Below, in pieces: positions 44,335 to 52,645 of a stretch of DNA of 64,000 bases. The notes beneath the pieces were generated by a model that was given only the letters and a program-made list of their open reading frames with translations, made no database searches and was not told where the DNA came from. The position numbers were made by a program, and so were the translations under genes. How positions within the stretch are numbered: position 1 is the stretch's first letter; each line of letters begins with the position of its first letter. Origin of the DNA: Thermovenabulum gondwanense (GTDB lineage: Bacteria > Bacillota > Thermosediminibacteria > Thermosediminibacterales > Thermosediminibacteraceae); assembly GCF_001601575.1 (NCBI RefSeq), contig NZ_LOHZ01000025.1:1-64000 (forward strand). Direction: 5' to 3'.

Positions 44335-44460
44335 ACAATATACTTTATCCAATAATTCTAAAAAAGCTATGGTATATACTATAAAGACTAAAGAAAATTA
44401 AACAATTTAAAAAATGAATTAATTAAAATTTTTTATTATTACTGGAAAGGAGGCAATTAT

Positions 44461-44874
44461 ATGCAAAAAACTGTTGTTTTAGGTGTTATTGGAGCTGACT
44501 GCCATGCTGTAGGGAATAAGATTCTTGAAAGAGCTCTTTCAGAAGCAGGATTTAATGTTGTAAACATAGGAGTTATGTGTTCACAAGAGGAATTTATTAA
44601 TGCTACTATTGAAACAAACGCGGATGCAATATTGGTTTCGTCCCTCTACGGCCATGGGGAAATAGACTGTAGAGGTTTAAGGGAAAAGTGCGATGAAGCA
44701 GGGCTTAAAAATATTTTACTTTATATAGGTGGAAATCTTGTGGTTGGAAAACAAGATTGGAGTGATGTTGAAAAAAGGTTTAAAGGGATGGGCTTTAACA
44801 GGGTTTATCCACCCGGAACATCTCCGGAGATAGGTATAAGAGATCTCAAAAGAGATTTAGGGATAGAGGATTAG
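44461..44874 (+). CDS. glmS: Glutamate mutase, B12-binding sigma subunit (GlmS/MutS)
   Basis: The small cobalamin-carrying component of adenosylcobalamin-dependent glutamate mutase (L-glutamate to threo-3-methylaspartate), 137 aa. The base-off/His-on signature D-C-H-A-V-G lies at residues 14-19 ([15 protein letters not shown]), with SSLYGHGE and the [11 protein letters not shown] loop contacting the cofactor tail. Normal length. It starts at ATG behind AAAGGAGG and heads the methylaspartate operon; glmL follows after 8 bp. Confidence 0.96.
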   Translation: MQKTVVLGVIGADCHAVGNKILERALSEAGFNVVNIGVMCSQEEFINATIETNADAILVSSLYGHGEIDCRGLREKCDEAGLKNILLYIGGNLVVGKQDWSDVEKRFKGMGFNRVYPPGTSPEIGIRDLKRDLGIED

Positions 44875-44882
44875 GTGGTATC

Positions 44883-46271
44883 ATGGATGCAGCACTTTTG
44901 ATAGATTTTGGAAGCACGTACACAAAACTTACCGCAGTTGATTTAGAAAATGAGGAAATACTTGCAACGGCAAAGGACTTAACAACAGTTCAAACAGATA
45001 TAATGATAGGATTTGAAAATGCCTTTGAAAAGTTAAAGGAAAAGATAAATTTAAATAAGGTAAACTTTGTGGAAAAATTGGCCTGTTCTTCTGCTGCAGG
45101 TGGACTAAAGATGGTAGCTATTGGATTAGTGCCTGAATTAACAGCTGAGGCTGCAAAAAGGGCTGCCCTTGGTGCCGGTGCGAGAATTCTTGACGTATAT
45201 AGCTTCGAACTTACAAATTTTGAGATTGAGGAGATCATAGATAAAAAGCCAGATATAATTCTTCTCGCAGGTGGGACGGATGGTGGTAACAAGGACTGTA
45301 TTATCCATAACGCAAAACTTATAGCAAAATATATAAAAAATGTTCCAATAGTTGTTGCTGGGAATAAAAATGCGCAGGATGAGATAAGTGATATATTCAA
45401 TAAATACAATATTTATTATAAGATTACCGAGAACGTTATGCCAAAGCTTAACCAAATAAACGTAGAACCTGCGAGGAAAGTTATAAGAGAAATTTTCATG
45501 GAAAAAATAGTCGAAGCCAAAGGGATGAAAAGGGCAGAAAAGTTTATTAACGGCATATTGATGCCAACTCCTGCAGCAGTATTAAAGGCTGCAAAGATAC
45601 TCGCCGATGGAACAGATAAAGAAGAAGGGATAGGAGAGCTTATTGTTGTTGACATTGGAGGGGCAACTACAGACGTTCATTCTATAGCAAGTGGAGAGCC
45701 TTCTAAGGCCGGAGTAACTTTAAAAGGACTTCCGGAACCCTACGCAAAAAGAACGGTTGAAGGAGACCTTGGTATGAGGGTTAGCGCAGTATCCCTTTTG
45801 GAGACTGCAGGAATTAAAAGAATTAGTAAGTTCATACCTAATAGCAAATACGATATTGAAGAAAGATGTAAATTTCTTCAATCCAATATAAGTTTTGTCC
45901 CTAAGAATGAGGAAGATTTGGAATTTGATGAAAGTCTTGGAATGGTAGCAACAGAAATTGTTATGGAAAGGCATGTGGGAACAATCGAGTGCTTATATAC
46001 TCCTTTGGGGACAATTTACTCTCAGGTAGGGAAGGATCTTTTGAATGTGAAATATTTGATTGGAACAGGAGGAGTTATAGTCCATAGTAAGAACCCTAAA
46101 AAAATACTTTCAACGGGGAAATTCAATCCTGCTTTTCCGAATTATTTAAAGCCAGTAAATCCTGAAATTTTAGTGGATAGAGAGTATATATTGTCTGCTA
46201 TGGGATTATTAGCTGAAAAGTATCCGGATAAGGCTTTAAGGATTATTAAAAAGTATATAGTAAGGGTTTAA
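44883..46271 (+). CDS. glmL: GlmL/MutL, glutamate mutase accessory ATPase
   Basis: A 462-aa actin-like ATPase-fold protein always encoded between glutamate mutase subunits and thought to act as a chaperone or reactivase. It has the ASKHA phosphate-1 loop LLIDFGSTYTKLTAVDL, ILLAGGTDGGNKD, the second loop VVDIGGATTDVHSIA and a GTGGVIVHSKNP adenosine motif. No catalytic role in glutamate fermentation itself. ATG 44883 behind TTAGGTGG. The frame is intact. Confidence 0.93.
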   Translation: MDAALLIDFGSTYTKLTAVDLENEEILATAKDLTTVQTDIMIGFENAFEKLKEKINLNKVNFVEKLACSSAAGGLKMVAIGLVPELTAEAAKRAALGAGARILDVYSFELTNFEIEEIIDKKPDIILLAGGTDGGNKDCIIHNAKLIAKYIKNVPIVVAGNKNAQDEISDIFNKYNIYYKITENVMPKLNQINVEPARKVIREIFMEKIVEAKGMKRAEKFINGILMPTPAAVLKAAKILADGTDKEEGIGELIVVDIGGATTDVHSIASGEPSKAGVTLKGLPEPYAKRTVEGDLGMRVSAVSLLETAGIKRISKFIPNSKYDIEERCKFLQSNISFVPKNEEDLEFDESLGMVATEIVMERHVGTIECLYTPLGTIYSQVGKDLLNVKYLIGTGGVIVHSKNPKKILSTGKFNPAFPNYLKPVNPEILVDREYILSAMGLLAEKYPDKALRIIKKYIVRV

Positions 46272-46283
46272 GGGGGGAATAAT

Positions 46284-47735
46284 GTGGAACTTAAAAATAA
46301 GAAGTGGACTGAAGATGAGTTTTTTAAGGCAAGAGAAGAAGTATTAAACCAGTGGCCAACGGGAAAAGGAGTGAATTTAGAGGAGGCTGCAGAATATTTA
46401 AGGAAAGTGCCAGAGCATAAAAGTTTTCCTTTTAAGCTAAAAAAGGCTAAGGAACAAGGAATAACTTTAGCACAGCCAAGGGCAGGTGTTGCATTGATAG
46501 AGGATCATATAAACCTCTTAAAATATCTTCAAGATGAAGGGGAAGCAGACCTATTGCCGACAACTATTGACAGCTACACAAGACAAAATAGATATAAAGA
46601 ATGTGAAATAGGGCTTGAAGAGAGTAGAAAGGCCGGCCGTTCGATGCTAAATGGATTTCCTGCGGTAAACCACGGTGTTGAAGGATGTAGAAAGGTCTTT
46701 GAGGCGATTGACCTTCCACTTCAAGCAAGGCATGGAACACCGGACGCAAGGCTTTTATCTGAAATAATACATGCAGCAGGGTGGACTTCAAACGAAGGCG
46801 GTGCAATTTCATACAATATTCCTTATGCAAAGAACGTGAGCCTCGAAAAGTCAATACTTGATTGGCAGTACTGCGATAGATTAGTTGGACTTTATGAAGA
46901 GATGGGAATTTCTTTAAATAGAGAGCCTTTTGGACCATTAACAGGAACCTTAGTTCCACCCAGTATATCAAATGCAATTGCTATAATAGAAGGATTACTT
47001 GCCGCGGAACAGGGTGTTAAGAATATCACCTTAGGATATGGACAGTGTGGAAATTTAATTCAGGATGTCGCAGCAATGAAGGCTTTAGAGGAGCAGGCTA
47101 ATGAATACTTTAAAGAATACGGATATGATGTAGAGCTTACAACTGTATTCCATCAATGGATGGGAGGATTCCCACAGGATGAGGCAAAGGCCTTTGGAGT
47201 TATTTCATGGGGTTCAGCAACAGCAGCCCTCGCAGGAGCTACAAAGGTTATAGTAAAGACTCCTCATGAAGCTGTTGGAATTCCAACCAAAGAAGCTAAT
47301 GCAGCTGGAATTAAGGCAACAAAGCAGACGTTAAACTTATTAAGAGGTCAGAGGCTCCCTATGCCAAAGGAATTAGAGGAAGAAATCAAACTTATTAAAA
47401 TGGAAACAAAGTGCATACTTGATAAGGTGTTTGAGGTTGGGAAAGGCGATCTTGCTGTAGGGGTTGTAAAGGCCTTTGAAATGGGAATTTTAGACATTCC
47501 CTTTGCGCCAAGCAAGTTCAATGCAGGTAAAGTACTTCCTGCAAGGGACAACAATGGTGCAGTTAGAATCCTTGAATTTGGAAACCTCCCATTTACAAAG
47601 GAAATCAAGGATTTTCATAGAAGCCTTTTAGAGGAAAGGGCAAGGTATGAAAAGAGGAAAATAGGATTCCAAATGGTGGTGGATGATATTAATGCTGTCG
47701 GGAAGGGATTCTTAGTAGGAAGGCCAAATTATTAA
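46284..47735 (+). CDS. glmE: Glutamate mutase epsilon subunit
   Basis: The catalytic TIM-barrel subunit, 483 aa, working with GlmS and adenosylcobalamin. Family features are [14 protein letters not shown], the arginine-rich substrate pocket region ([34 protein letters not shown]), [17 protein letters not shown] and [18 protein letters not shown]. Length matches the clostridial enzyme. GTG start behind AAGGGGGGAAT. The coding frame is intact, so glutamate mutase itself appears functional although the next enzyme is disrupted. Confidence 0.95.
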   Translation: MELKNKKWTEDEFFKAREEVLNQWPTGKGVNLEEAAEYLRKVPEHKSFPFKLKKAKEQGITLAQPRAGVALIEDHINLLKYLQDEGEADLLPTTIDSYTRQNRYKECEIGLEESRKAGRSMLNGFPAVNHGVEGCRKVFEAIDLPLQARHGTPDARLLSEIIHAAGWTSNEGGAISYNIPYAKNVSLEKSILDWQYCDRLVGLYEEMGISLNREPFGPLTGTLVPPSISNAIAIIEGLLAAEQGVKNITLGYGQCGNLIQDVAAMKALEEQANEYFKEYGYDVELTTVFHQWMGGFPQDEAKAFGVISWGSATAALAGATKVIVKTPHEAVGIPTKEANAAGIKATKQTLNLLRGQRLPMPKELEEEIKLIKMETKCILDKVFEVGKGDLAVGVVKAFEMGILDIPFAPSKFNAGKVLPARDNNGAVRILEFGNLPFTKEIKDFHRSLLEERARYEKRKIGFQMVVDDINAVGKGFLVGRPNY

Positions 47736-47766
47736 TTAAACATTGTGAGAGAGGTTGGGGATTTTT

Positions 47767-48287
47767 ATGAAAATTGTAGATGTGTTAATATCAGCAGGAA
47801 GGACGGGATTTTTCTTTGATGACCAAAGGGCTATAAAAAAGGGTGCTTTTCACGATGGATTTGTTTACATAGGAGAGCCTGTAACTGAAGGATTTAAGAC
47901 CATAAGAATGGCTGGAGAGTCTATTTCTATTATGCTTATATTAGAAGATGGTCAAATTGCCTTTGGTGATTGTGCAGCTGTTCAATACTCAGGTGCAGGT
48001 GGAAGAGACCCTCTGTTTTTAGCTGAAGAGTTTATTCCAGTTATTGAAAAATACATTTCACCAAAGCTTATAGGAAGGGAAATAACAACCTTTAAAGAAA
48101 TGGCCCAAGAAATAGACAATATGGAAATAGCTGGGAAAAGGCTCCATACTGCAATAAGATACGGGGTAACTCAGGCTATATTAGATGCAGTTGCAAAGGC
48201 AAGAAAGGTTACTATGGCGGAAGTAATAAGAGATGAATATAATACTGGCGTTGAATTTAAAAAGATTCCTATTTTTACACAATCCGG
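47767..48287 (+). pseudogene. Methylaspartate ammonia-lyase, 5' part (IS-interrupted)
   Basis: Residues 1-173 of 3-methylaspartate ammonia-lyase (MAL), which deaminates threo-3-methylaspartate to mesaconate. The start MKIVDVLISAGRTGFFFDDQRAIKKGA, FGDCAAVQYSGAGGRDPLF and RLHTAIRYGVTQAILDAVAKARKVTMAEVIRDEY are typical of the N-terminal capping domain. The frame breaks within the Ser-Gly pair of IFTQSG at 48287, where an IS21-type element begins; reading on, it enters the IS and stops at 48405. The catalytic Lys and His lie in the other fragment. ATG 47767 is chosen; a TTG at 47755 lacks family support. Confidence 0.93.
48284..48287. repeat. Target-site duplication CCGG (left copy)
   Basis: CCGG directly left of the first IS end; the matching CCGG lies at 52642-52645. 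Removing the insertion and one copy restores the ammonia-lyase frame exactly. Confidence 0.88.
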
Positions 48288-48363
48288 TGTCAATAGCGGG
48301 TTTAAATTGACCCATTTTCAACGGCTTAAAATTGACCCACCCTGGCCTCTTTTAATTAAGAAA

Positions 48364-49134
48364 TTAAGCATTGTTATGTGGGTTACCATACAATCCTGTC
48401 TTTAACCTGTCTTTCAGGCGATAGCTGTTGCCCCGAATGTTGATTATATGGGCATGGTGTAACAGCCTATCTAATACTGCAGTTGCAAGCACGGTATCTC
48501 CCATAAGCTCTCCCCATTCTCCAAAACCTTTGTTGCTGGTGAGTATGATACTCCCCCTTTCATACCGGGCACTTATCAACTGGAAGAAGAGGTTAGCCCC
48601 AAGATTATCAAGCGGTAAATAGCCTACTTCGTCGATAATTAGAAGTTTAGGCCCAGTGTAAATCCTCATCCTCTTTTCCAAACGGTTCTCCTTGTTGGCC
48701 TTCTTGAGGTCTTCAATTAGCCGTGAAAGGCGTGTAAAATATACCGACATACCCTGAGACAGGGCTTCTATTGCAAGGCCTACTGCAAGGTGTGTCTTCC
48801 CTACTCCGGGTGGGCCAAGAAATATCACGTTTTCCGCTCTGTAGACAAAAGCCATTGTTGCAAGTTCTCTTATCAACTTTTCATCAATACTGGGTTGGAA
48901 CGTAAAGTCAAATTCACTCAGGGTCTTTCTATACGGAAGCCGGGCAAGTTTCGACCTCACTTCGATGTTCCGCCTTTGTCTTTCGCTAAGTTCAGCTTCG
49001 AGCAGGCCGTTTAAGAACTCAATATACGTCGCGTTCGCGTGTTGAGCTCTTTCAAGAATAGCATCGATGAAAACCGCTGCGTTTAAAAGCCCCAGTTCTT
49101 CAAGGTTGGATTTTGCTTTTTCAAGCTCTATCAT
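48364..49134 (-). CDS. istB: IS21-family helper ATPase IstB (copy 1)
   Basis: A 256-aa AAA+ ATPase (DnaC/DnaA-like) that chooses targets and activates IstA. It has Walker A in FLGPPGVGKTHLA, Walker B in LLIIDEVGYLPLD, a sensor-1 Asn in ILTSNKGF and a C-terminal Arg-rich segment. The start ATG overlaps the istA stop (ATGA), as usual for IS21 operons. It differs from the copy 2 protein at one position, reading LPLDNLG here and LPLDDLG there. Confidence 0.95.
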   Translation of the reverse strand: MIELEKAKSNLEELGLLNAAVFIDAILERAQHANATYIEFLNGLLEAELSERQRRNIEVRSKLARLPYRKTLSEFDFTFQPSIDEKLIRELATMAFVYRAENVIFLGPPGVGKTHLAVGLAIEALSQGMSVYFTRLSRLIEDLKKANKENRLEKRMRIYTGPKLLIIDEVGYLPLDNLGANLFFQLISARYERGSIILTSNKGFGEWGELMGDTVLATAVLDRLLHHAHIINIRGNSYRLKDRLKTGLYGNPHNNA

Positions 49135-50360
49135 ATTGTGCCCACCCCCAGCAGGCTTTCATAAACCCCTAAAGAACGCTTTTCAACTTCCAGAGAAGAG
49201 ACCTTGTATGCACGCGGGTTAGGATAGAGCATACCTTCGGCTTCTTTTAGCCCGGTATACTGGTTTTTGGCATAAACCGTGGCCCTTGAGCGGTATTGCT
49301 TTTCGTGGGTTGCTATCACCTTCCCATCATAGAGGATTTCAATTTTACCGTGTTTATCCCTTACAACCACCTCTTTTCCGCTATACTGCCAGGGAACGCC
49401 ATACCTTACACCGCCGAAGCTTAAAAGGCCATCTTTATGGACTTTCCTCACTTCTTCCATAAACTTCTGGTATCTGTCATAATTGGGGAGGGGTTTGAGT
49501 TTTTCTTCCTTCAAGCGATCAATGGGCCTTTCCCCGGTAGTGCCGTGTATCCTTCTGTTTTTATTTTCGCACCACACTATAGCCTGCCGGTTCAAGTCGC
49601 CATAGTCTGTGAATTTCCTGCCCGGCAGAAAGTTACTTTTGACAAAGTCTATCCCGCTTTCAACTTTGCCTTTGGTCTGAGGGCGCCGTGCTTTGCAAAC
49701 TCTAGGGGTAAAGCCGAGCGTCGCAGCAAGGTCTTCAAAAATGGAGTTCCATACAGGTTTTTTGTTTTCATCAGTGCCGATTATTACGGTTTTCATCCTG
49801 TCGGTGAGCAATACGTCGGTTACTCCGCCGAAGTATTCGAATCCGTGTATGAGGCAGCGGATAAAAGTATTGACATCGCACCGGTTTGTGAATTCCACAT
49901 ATATGGCTCTTGAATATCCCAGCACCATGACGAAAAGATAAAGCTTACGTGTTTCGCCGGTTTCCTCGTCAATGTATGTGTATTCACCCCAGTCGACTTG
50001 AGCCTGCTGGCCGGGCTTGGTTTCATAGCGGCATACGGCAGGGGCCTTTTTTGGAGGCCTGAATTGTCTTACATAGTCCCTCAAGATAGTGCGTCCGCCG
50101 GTATAGCCTTTTTCTTTTATCCTTTCATAGATGACTTCGCAATTGAATATACCGAGATTCATGAGCTCCTGAATGGTATCCTTGTATGGGTCAAGTTTTG
50201 AGCCTCTTTTTGGATGAGGCTTCCTTTCAGGAATTCCTTGCGCTCTGAGATATTTCCTCACTGTATTTCTTGAAAGGCCGGCTTCTCGTGCTATTGCACG
50301 AATGCTCTTGCCCTTTGCTTTTAGTTCGTGTAACATGATAATAGATCCACTCCCTAGCAC
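49131..50360 (-). CDS. istA: IS21-family transposase IstA (copy 1)
   Basis: A 409-aa DDE transposase. It starts with an HTH (KSIRAIAREAGLSRNTVRKYL), followed by the DDE core: first Asp in QVDWGEYTY, second Asp in DVLLTDRMKTV, and Glu in KGKVESGIDFVKSNFL. A C-terminal beta-rich domain follows. The GTG start at 50360 is 5 bases from GGAGGGA; an ATG eight codons further in is an alternative. In this copy the gene sits downstream of the hybrid junction promoter at 50443-50472. The protein is identical to copy 2. Confidence 0.95.
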   Translation of the reverse strand: MLGSGSIIMLHELKAKGKSIRAIAREAGLSRNTVRKYLRAQGIPERKPHPKRGSKLDPYKDTIQELMNLGIFNCEVIYERIKEKGYTGGRTILRDYVRQFRPPKKAPAVCRYETKPGQQAQVDWGEYTYIDEETGETRKLYLFVMVLGYSRAIYVEFTNRCDVNTFIRCLIHGFEYFGGVTDVLLTDRMKTVIIGTDENKKPVWNSIFEDLAATLGFTPRVCKARRPQTKGKVESGIDFVKSNFLPGRKFTDYGDLNRQAIVWCENKNRRIHGTTGERPIDRLKEEKLKPLPNYDRYQKFMEEVRKVHKDGLLSFGGVRYGVPWQYSGKEVVVRDKHGKIEILYDGKVIATHEKQYRSRATVYAKNQYTGLKEAEGMLYPNPRAYKVSSLEVEKRSLGVYESLLGVGTI

Positions 50361-50442
50361 TTATTTCCCTCCGTTCTGTGTTGGTATCAGAGGGATATTT
50401 CGCCAGGGGGTGGGTCAATTCCTTTTCGTTGCTCCTGGGTCA

Positions 50443-50472
50443 ATTGTATACCGGCGGTGACACTTATGTCAA
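50443..50472 (-). promoter_or_regulatory. Hybrid promoter across the IS-IS junction
   Basis: On the minus strand, TTGACA (complement of 50467-50472, the tip of copy 2) is followed after 16 bp by TATACA (complement of 50445-50450, inside copy 1), or after 18 bp by TACAAT. The -35 exists only because the two elements are joined; at the outer end of copy 2 the flanking gene supplies no -35. It points into istA of copy 1, as described for tandem dimers of IS21. Confidence 0.7.
50463..50466. repeat. 4-bp spacer CTTA between the tandem IS copies
   Basis: TGACA of copy 1 and TGTCA of copy 2 are separated by exactly CTTA, which is not the CCGG target duplication of the whole insertion. Confidence 0.85.
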
Positions 50473-50542
50473 TAGCGGGTTTAAATTGACCCATTTTCAA
50501 CGGCTTAAAATTGACCCACTCTGGCCTCTTTAAATTAAGAAA

Positions 50543-51313
50543 TTAAGCATTGTTATGTGGGTTGCCATACAATCCTGTCTTTAACCTGTCTTTCAGGCGA
50601 TAACTGTTGCCCCGTATGTTGATTATATGAGCATGATGTAACAGCCTATCTAATACTGCAGTCGCAAGCACGGTATCTCCCATGAGCTCTCCCCATTCTC
50701 CAAAACCTTTGTTGCTGGTGAGTATAATACTACCCCTTTCATACCGGGCGCTTATCAACTGGAAAAAGAGGTTAGCCCCAAGATCATCAAGCGGAAGATA
50801 GCCTACTTCGTCGATAATTAGAAGTTTAGGCCCAGTGTAAATCCTCATCCTCTTTTCCAAACGGTTCTCCTTGTTGGCCTTCTTGAGGTCTTCAATTAGC
50901 CGTGAAAGGCGTGTAAAATATACCGACATACCCTGAGACAGGGCTTCTATTGCAAGGCCTACTGCAAGGTGTGTCTTCCCTACTCCGGGTGGGCCAAGAA
51001 ATATCACGTTTTCCGCTCTGTAGACAAAAGCCATTGTTGCAAGTTCTCTTATCAACTTTTCATCAATACTGGGTTGGAACGTAAAGTCAAATTCACTCAG
51101 GGTCTTTCTATACGGAAGCCGGGCAAGTTTCGACCTCACTTCGATGTTCCGCCTTTGTCTTTCGCTAAGTTCAGCTTCGAGCAGGCCGTTTAAGAACTCA
51201 ATATACGTCGCGTTCGCGTGTTGAGCTCTTTCAAGAATAGCATCGATGAAAACCGCTGCGTTTAAAAGCCCCAGTTCTTCAAGGTTGGATTTTGCTTTTT
51301 CAAGCTCTATCAT
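50543..51313 (-). CDS. istB: IS21-family helper ATPase IstB (copy 2)
   Basis: A 256-aa AAA+ ATPase equal to copy 1 except LPLDDLG in place of LPLDNLG just after the Walker B motif. Almost all nucleotide differences between the two copies fall in the 3' half of this gene and are synonymous, so the divergence has been under selection on the protein. The ATG overlaps the istA stop. Confidence 0.95.
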   Translation of the reverse strand: MIELEKAKSNLEELGLLNAAVFIDAILERAQHANATYIEFLNGLLEAELSERQRRNIEVRSKLARLPYRKTLSEFDFTFQPSIDEKLIRELATMAFVYRAENVIFLGPPGVGKTHLAVGLAIEALSQGMSVYFTRLSRLIEDLKKANKENRLEKRMRIYTGPKLLIIDEVGYLPLDDLGANLFFQLISARYERGSIILTSNKGFGEWGELMGDTVLATAVLDRLLHHAHIINIRGNSYRLKDRLKTGLYGNPHNNA

Positions 51314-52539
51314 ATTGTGCCCACCCCCAGCAGGCTTTCATAAACCCCTAAAGAACGCTTTTCAACTTCCAGAGAAGAGACCTTGTATGCACGCGGGTTA
51401 GGATAGAGCATACCTTCGGCTTCTTTTAGCCCGGTATACTGGTTTTTGGCATAAACCGTGGCCCTTGAGCGGTATTGCTTTTCGTGGGTTGCTATCACCT
51501 TCCCATCATAGAGGATTTCAATTTTACCGTGTTTATCCCTTACAACCACCTCTTTTCCGCTATACTGCCAGGGAACGCCATACCTTACACCGCCGAAGCT
51601 TAAAAGGCCATCTTTATGGACTTTCCTCACTTCTTCCATAAACTTCTGGTATCTGTCATAATTGGGGAGGGGTTTGAGTTTTTCTTCCTTCAAGCGATCA
51701 ATGGGCCTTTCCCCGGTAGTGCCGTGTATCCTTCTGTTTTTATTTTCGCACCACACTATAGCCTGCCGGTTCAAGTCGCCATAGTCTGTGAATTTCCTGC
51801 CCGGCAGAAAGTTACTTTTGACAAAGTCTATCCCGCTTTCAACTTTGCCTTTGGTCTGAGGGCGCCGTGCTTTGCAAACTCTAGGGGTAAAGCCGAGCGT
51901 CGCAGCAAGGTCTTCAAAAATGGAGTTCCATACAGGTTTTTTGTTTTCATCAGTGCCGATTATTACGGTTTTCATCCTGTCGGTGAGCAATACGTCGGTT
52001 ACTCCGCCGAAGTATTCGAATCCGTGTATGAGGCAGCGGATAAAAGTATTGACATCGCACCGGTTTGTGAATTCCACATATATGGCTCTTGAATATCCCA
52101 GCACCATGACGAAAAGATAAAGCTTACGTGTTTCGCCGGTTTCCTCGTCAATGTATGTGTATTCACCCCAGTCGACTTGAGCCTGCTGGCCGGGCTTGGT
52201 TTCATAGCGGCATACGGCAGGGGCCTTTTTTGGAGGCCTGAATTGTCTTACATAGTCCCTCAAGATAGTGCGTCCGCCGGTATAGCCTTTTTCTTTTATC
52301 CTTTCATAGATGACTTCGCAATTGAATATACCGAGATTCATGAGCTCCTGAATGGTATCCTTGTATGGGTCAAGCTTTGAGCCTCTTTTTGGATGAGGCT
52401 TCCTTTCAGGAATTCCTTGCGCTCTGAGATATTTCCTCACTGTATTTCTTGAAAGGCCGGCTTCTCGTGCTATTGCACGAATGCTCTTGCCCTTTGCTTT
52501 TAGTTCGTGTAACATGATAATAGATCCACTCCCTAGCAC
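51310..52539 (-). CDS. istA: IS21-family transposase IstA (copy 2)
   Basis: A 409-aa DDE transposase identical in protein sequence to copy 1 (HTH at the N-terminus, DDE residues in VDWGEYTY, LLTDRMK and KVESGID). Upstream it has TATAAT (complement of 52622-52627) but no -35 hexamer at the right distance, because the neighbouring DNA is the ammonia-lyase gene. It is therefore probably less strongly expressed than istA of copy 1. Confidence 0.95.
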   Translation of the reverse strand: MLGSGSIIMLHELKAKGKSIRAIAREAGLSRNTVRKYLRAQGIPERKPHPKRGSKLDPYKDTIQELMNLGIFNCEVIYERIKEKGYTGGRTILRDYVRQFRPPKKAPAVCRYETKPGQQAQVDWGEYTYIDEETGETRKLYLFVMVLGYSRAIYVEFTNRCDVNTFIRCLIHGFEYFGGVTDVLLTDRMKTVIIGTDENKKPVWNSIFEDLAATLGFTPRVCKARRPQTKGKVESGIDFVKSNFLPGRKFTDYGDLNRQAIVWCENKNRRIHGTTGERPIDRLKEEKLKPLPNYDRYQKFMEEVRKVHKDGLLSFGGVRYGVPWQYSGKEVVVRDKHGKIEILYDGKVIATHEKQYRSRATVYAKNQYTGLKEAEGMLYPNPRAYKVSSLEVEKRSLGVYESLLGVGTI

Positions 52540-52641
52540 TTATTTCCCTCCGATCTGTGTTGGTATCAGAGGGATATTTCGCCAGGGGGTGGGTCAATTC
52601 CTTTTCGTTGCTCCTGGGTCAATTATATACCGGCGGTGACA

Positions 52642-52645
52642 CCGG
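52642..52645. repeat. Target-site duplication CCGG (right copy)
   Basis: CCGG directly right of the second IS end, matching 48284-48287. Confidence 0.88.

Larger units (their letters stand above)
48288..50462 (-). mobile_element. IS21-family insertion sequence, copy 1 (2175 bp)
   Basis: Bounded by TGTCA...TGACA ends: left end TGTCAATAGC at 48288, right end GGCGGTGACA at 50462. Each end carries two internal copies of AATTGACCCA or its complement (48305-48314 and 48330-48339; 50411-50420 and 50436-50445), the multiple transposase-binding repeats typical of IS21-like elements. Contains istA and istB on the minus strand, overlapping by 4 bases. The element is complete and its genes are open, so it should be active. 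It is followed after 4 bp (CTTA) by a second copy in the same orientation. Confidence 0.92.
50467..52641 (-). mobile_element. IS21-family insertion sequence, copy 2 (2175 bp)
   Basis: Same length, orientation and ends as copy 1. It is identical to copy 1 over most of its length but carries about 16 base differences concentrated in the first ~340 bp (istB 3' half and the left end), plus single differences near 52374, 52553 and 52625. The right end, ATATACCGGCGGTGACA, abuts the right CCGG of the target duplication. Confidence 0.92.

Noticed and set aside
44262-44460. Cobalamin riboswitch upstream of glmS
   Set aside because: The leader is almost pure A/T with no B12-box-like or conserved GC-rich core.
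48300-48340. CRISPR-like short repeats (ATTGACCCA)
   Set aside because: They are only two per IS end, part of the transposase-binding end structure, without spacers or cas genes.
47755-48405. Apparent 216-aa protein ending inside the IS
   Set aside because: The ammonia-lyase frame runs into the IS at 48288 and stops there; the last ~40 codons are not part of the enzyme.
49437-49913. 158-aa and 82-aa frames on the plus strand within istA (also at 51616-52120)
   Set aside because: Antisense shadows of istA; they repeat exactly in both IS copies, have no ribosome binding sites and no family resemblance.
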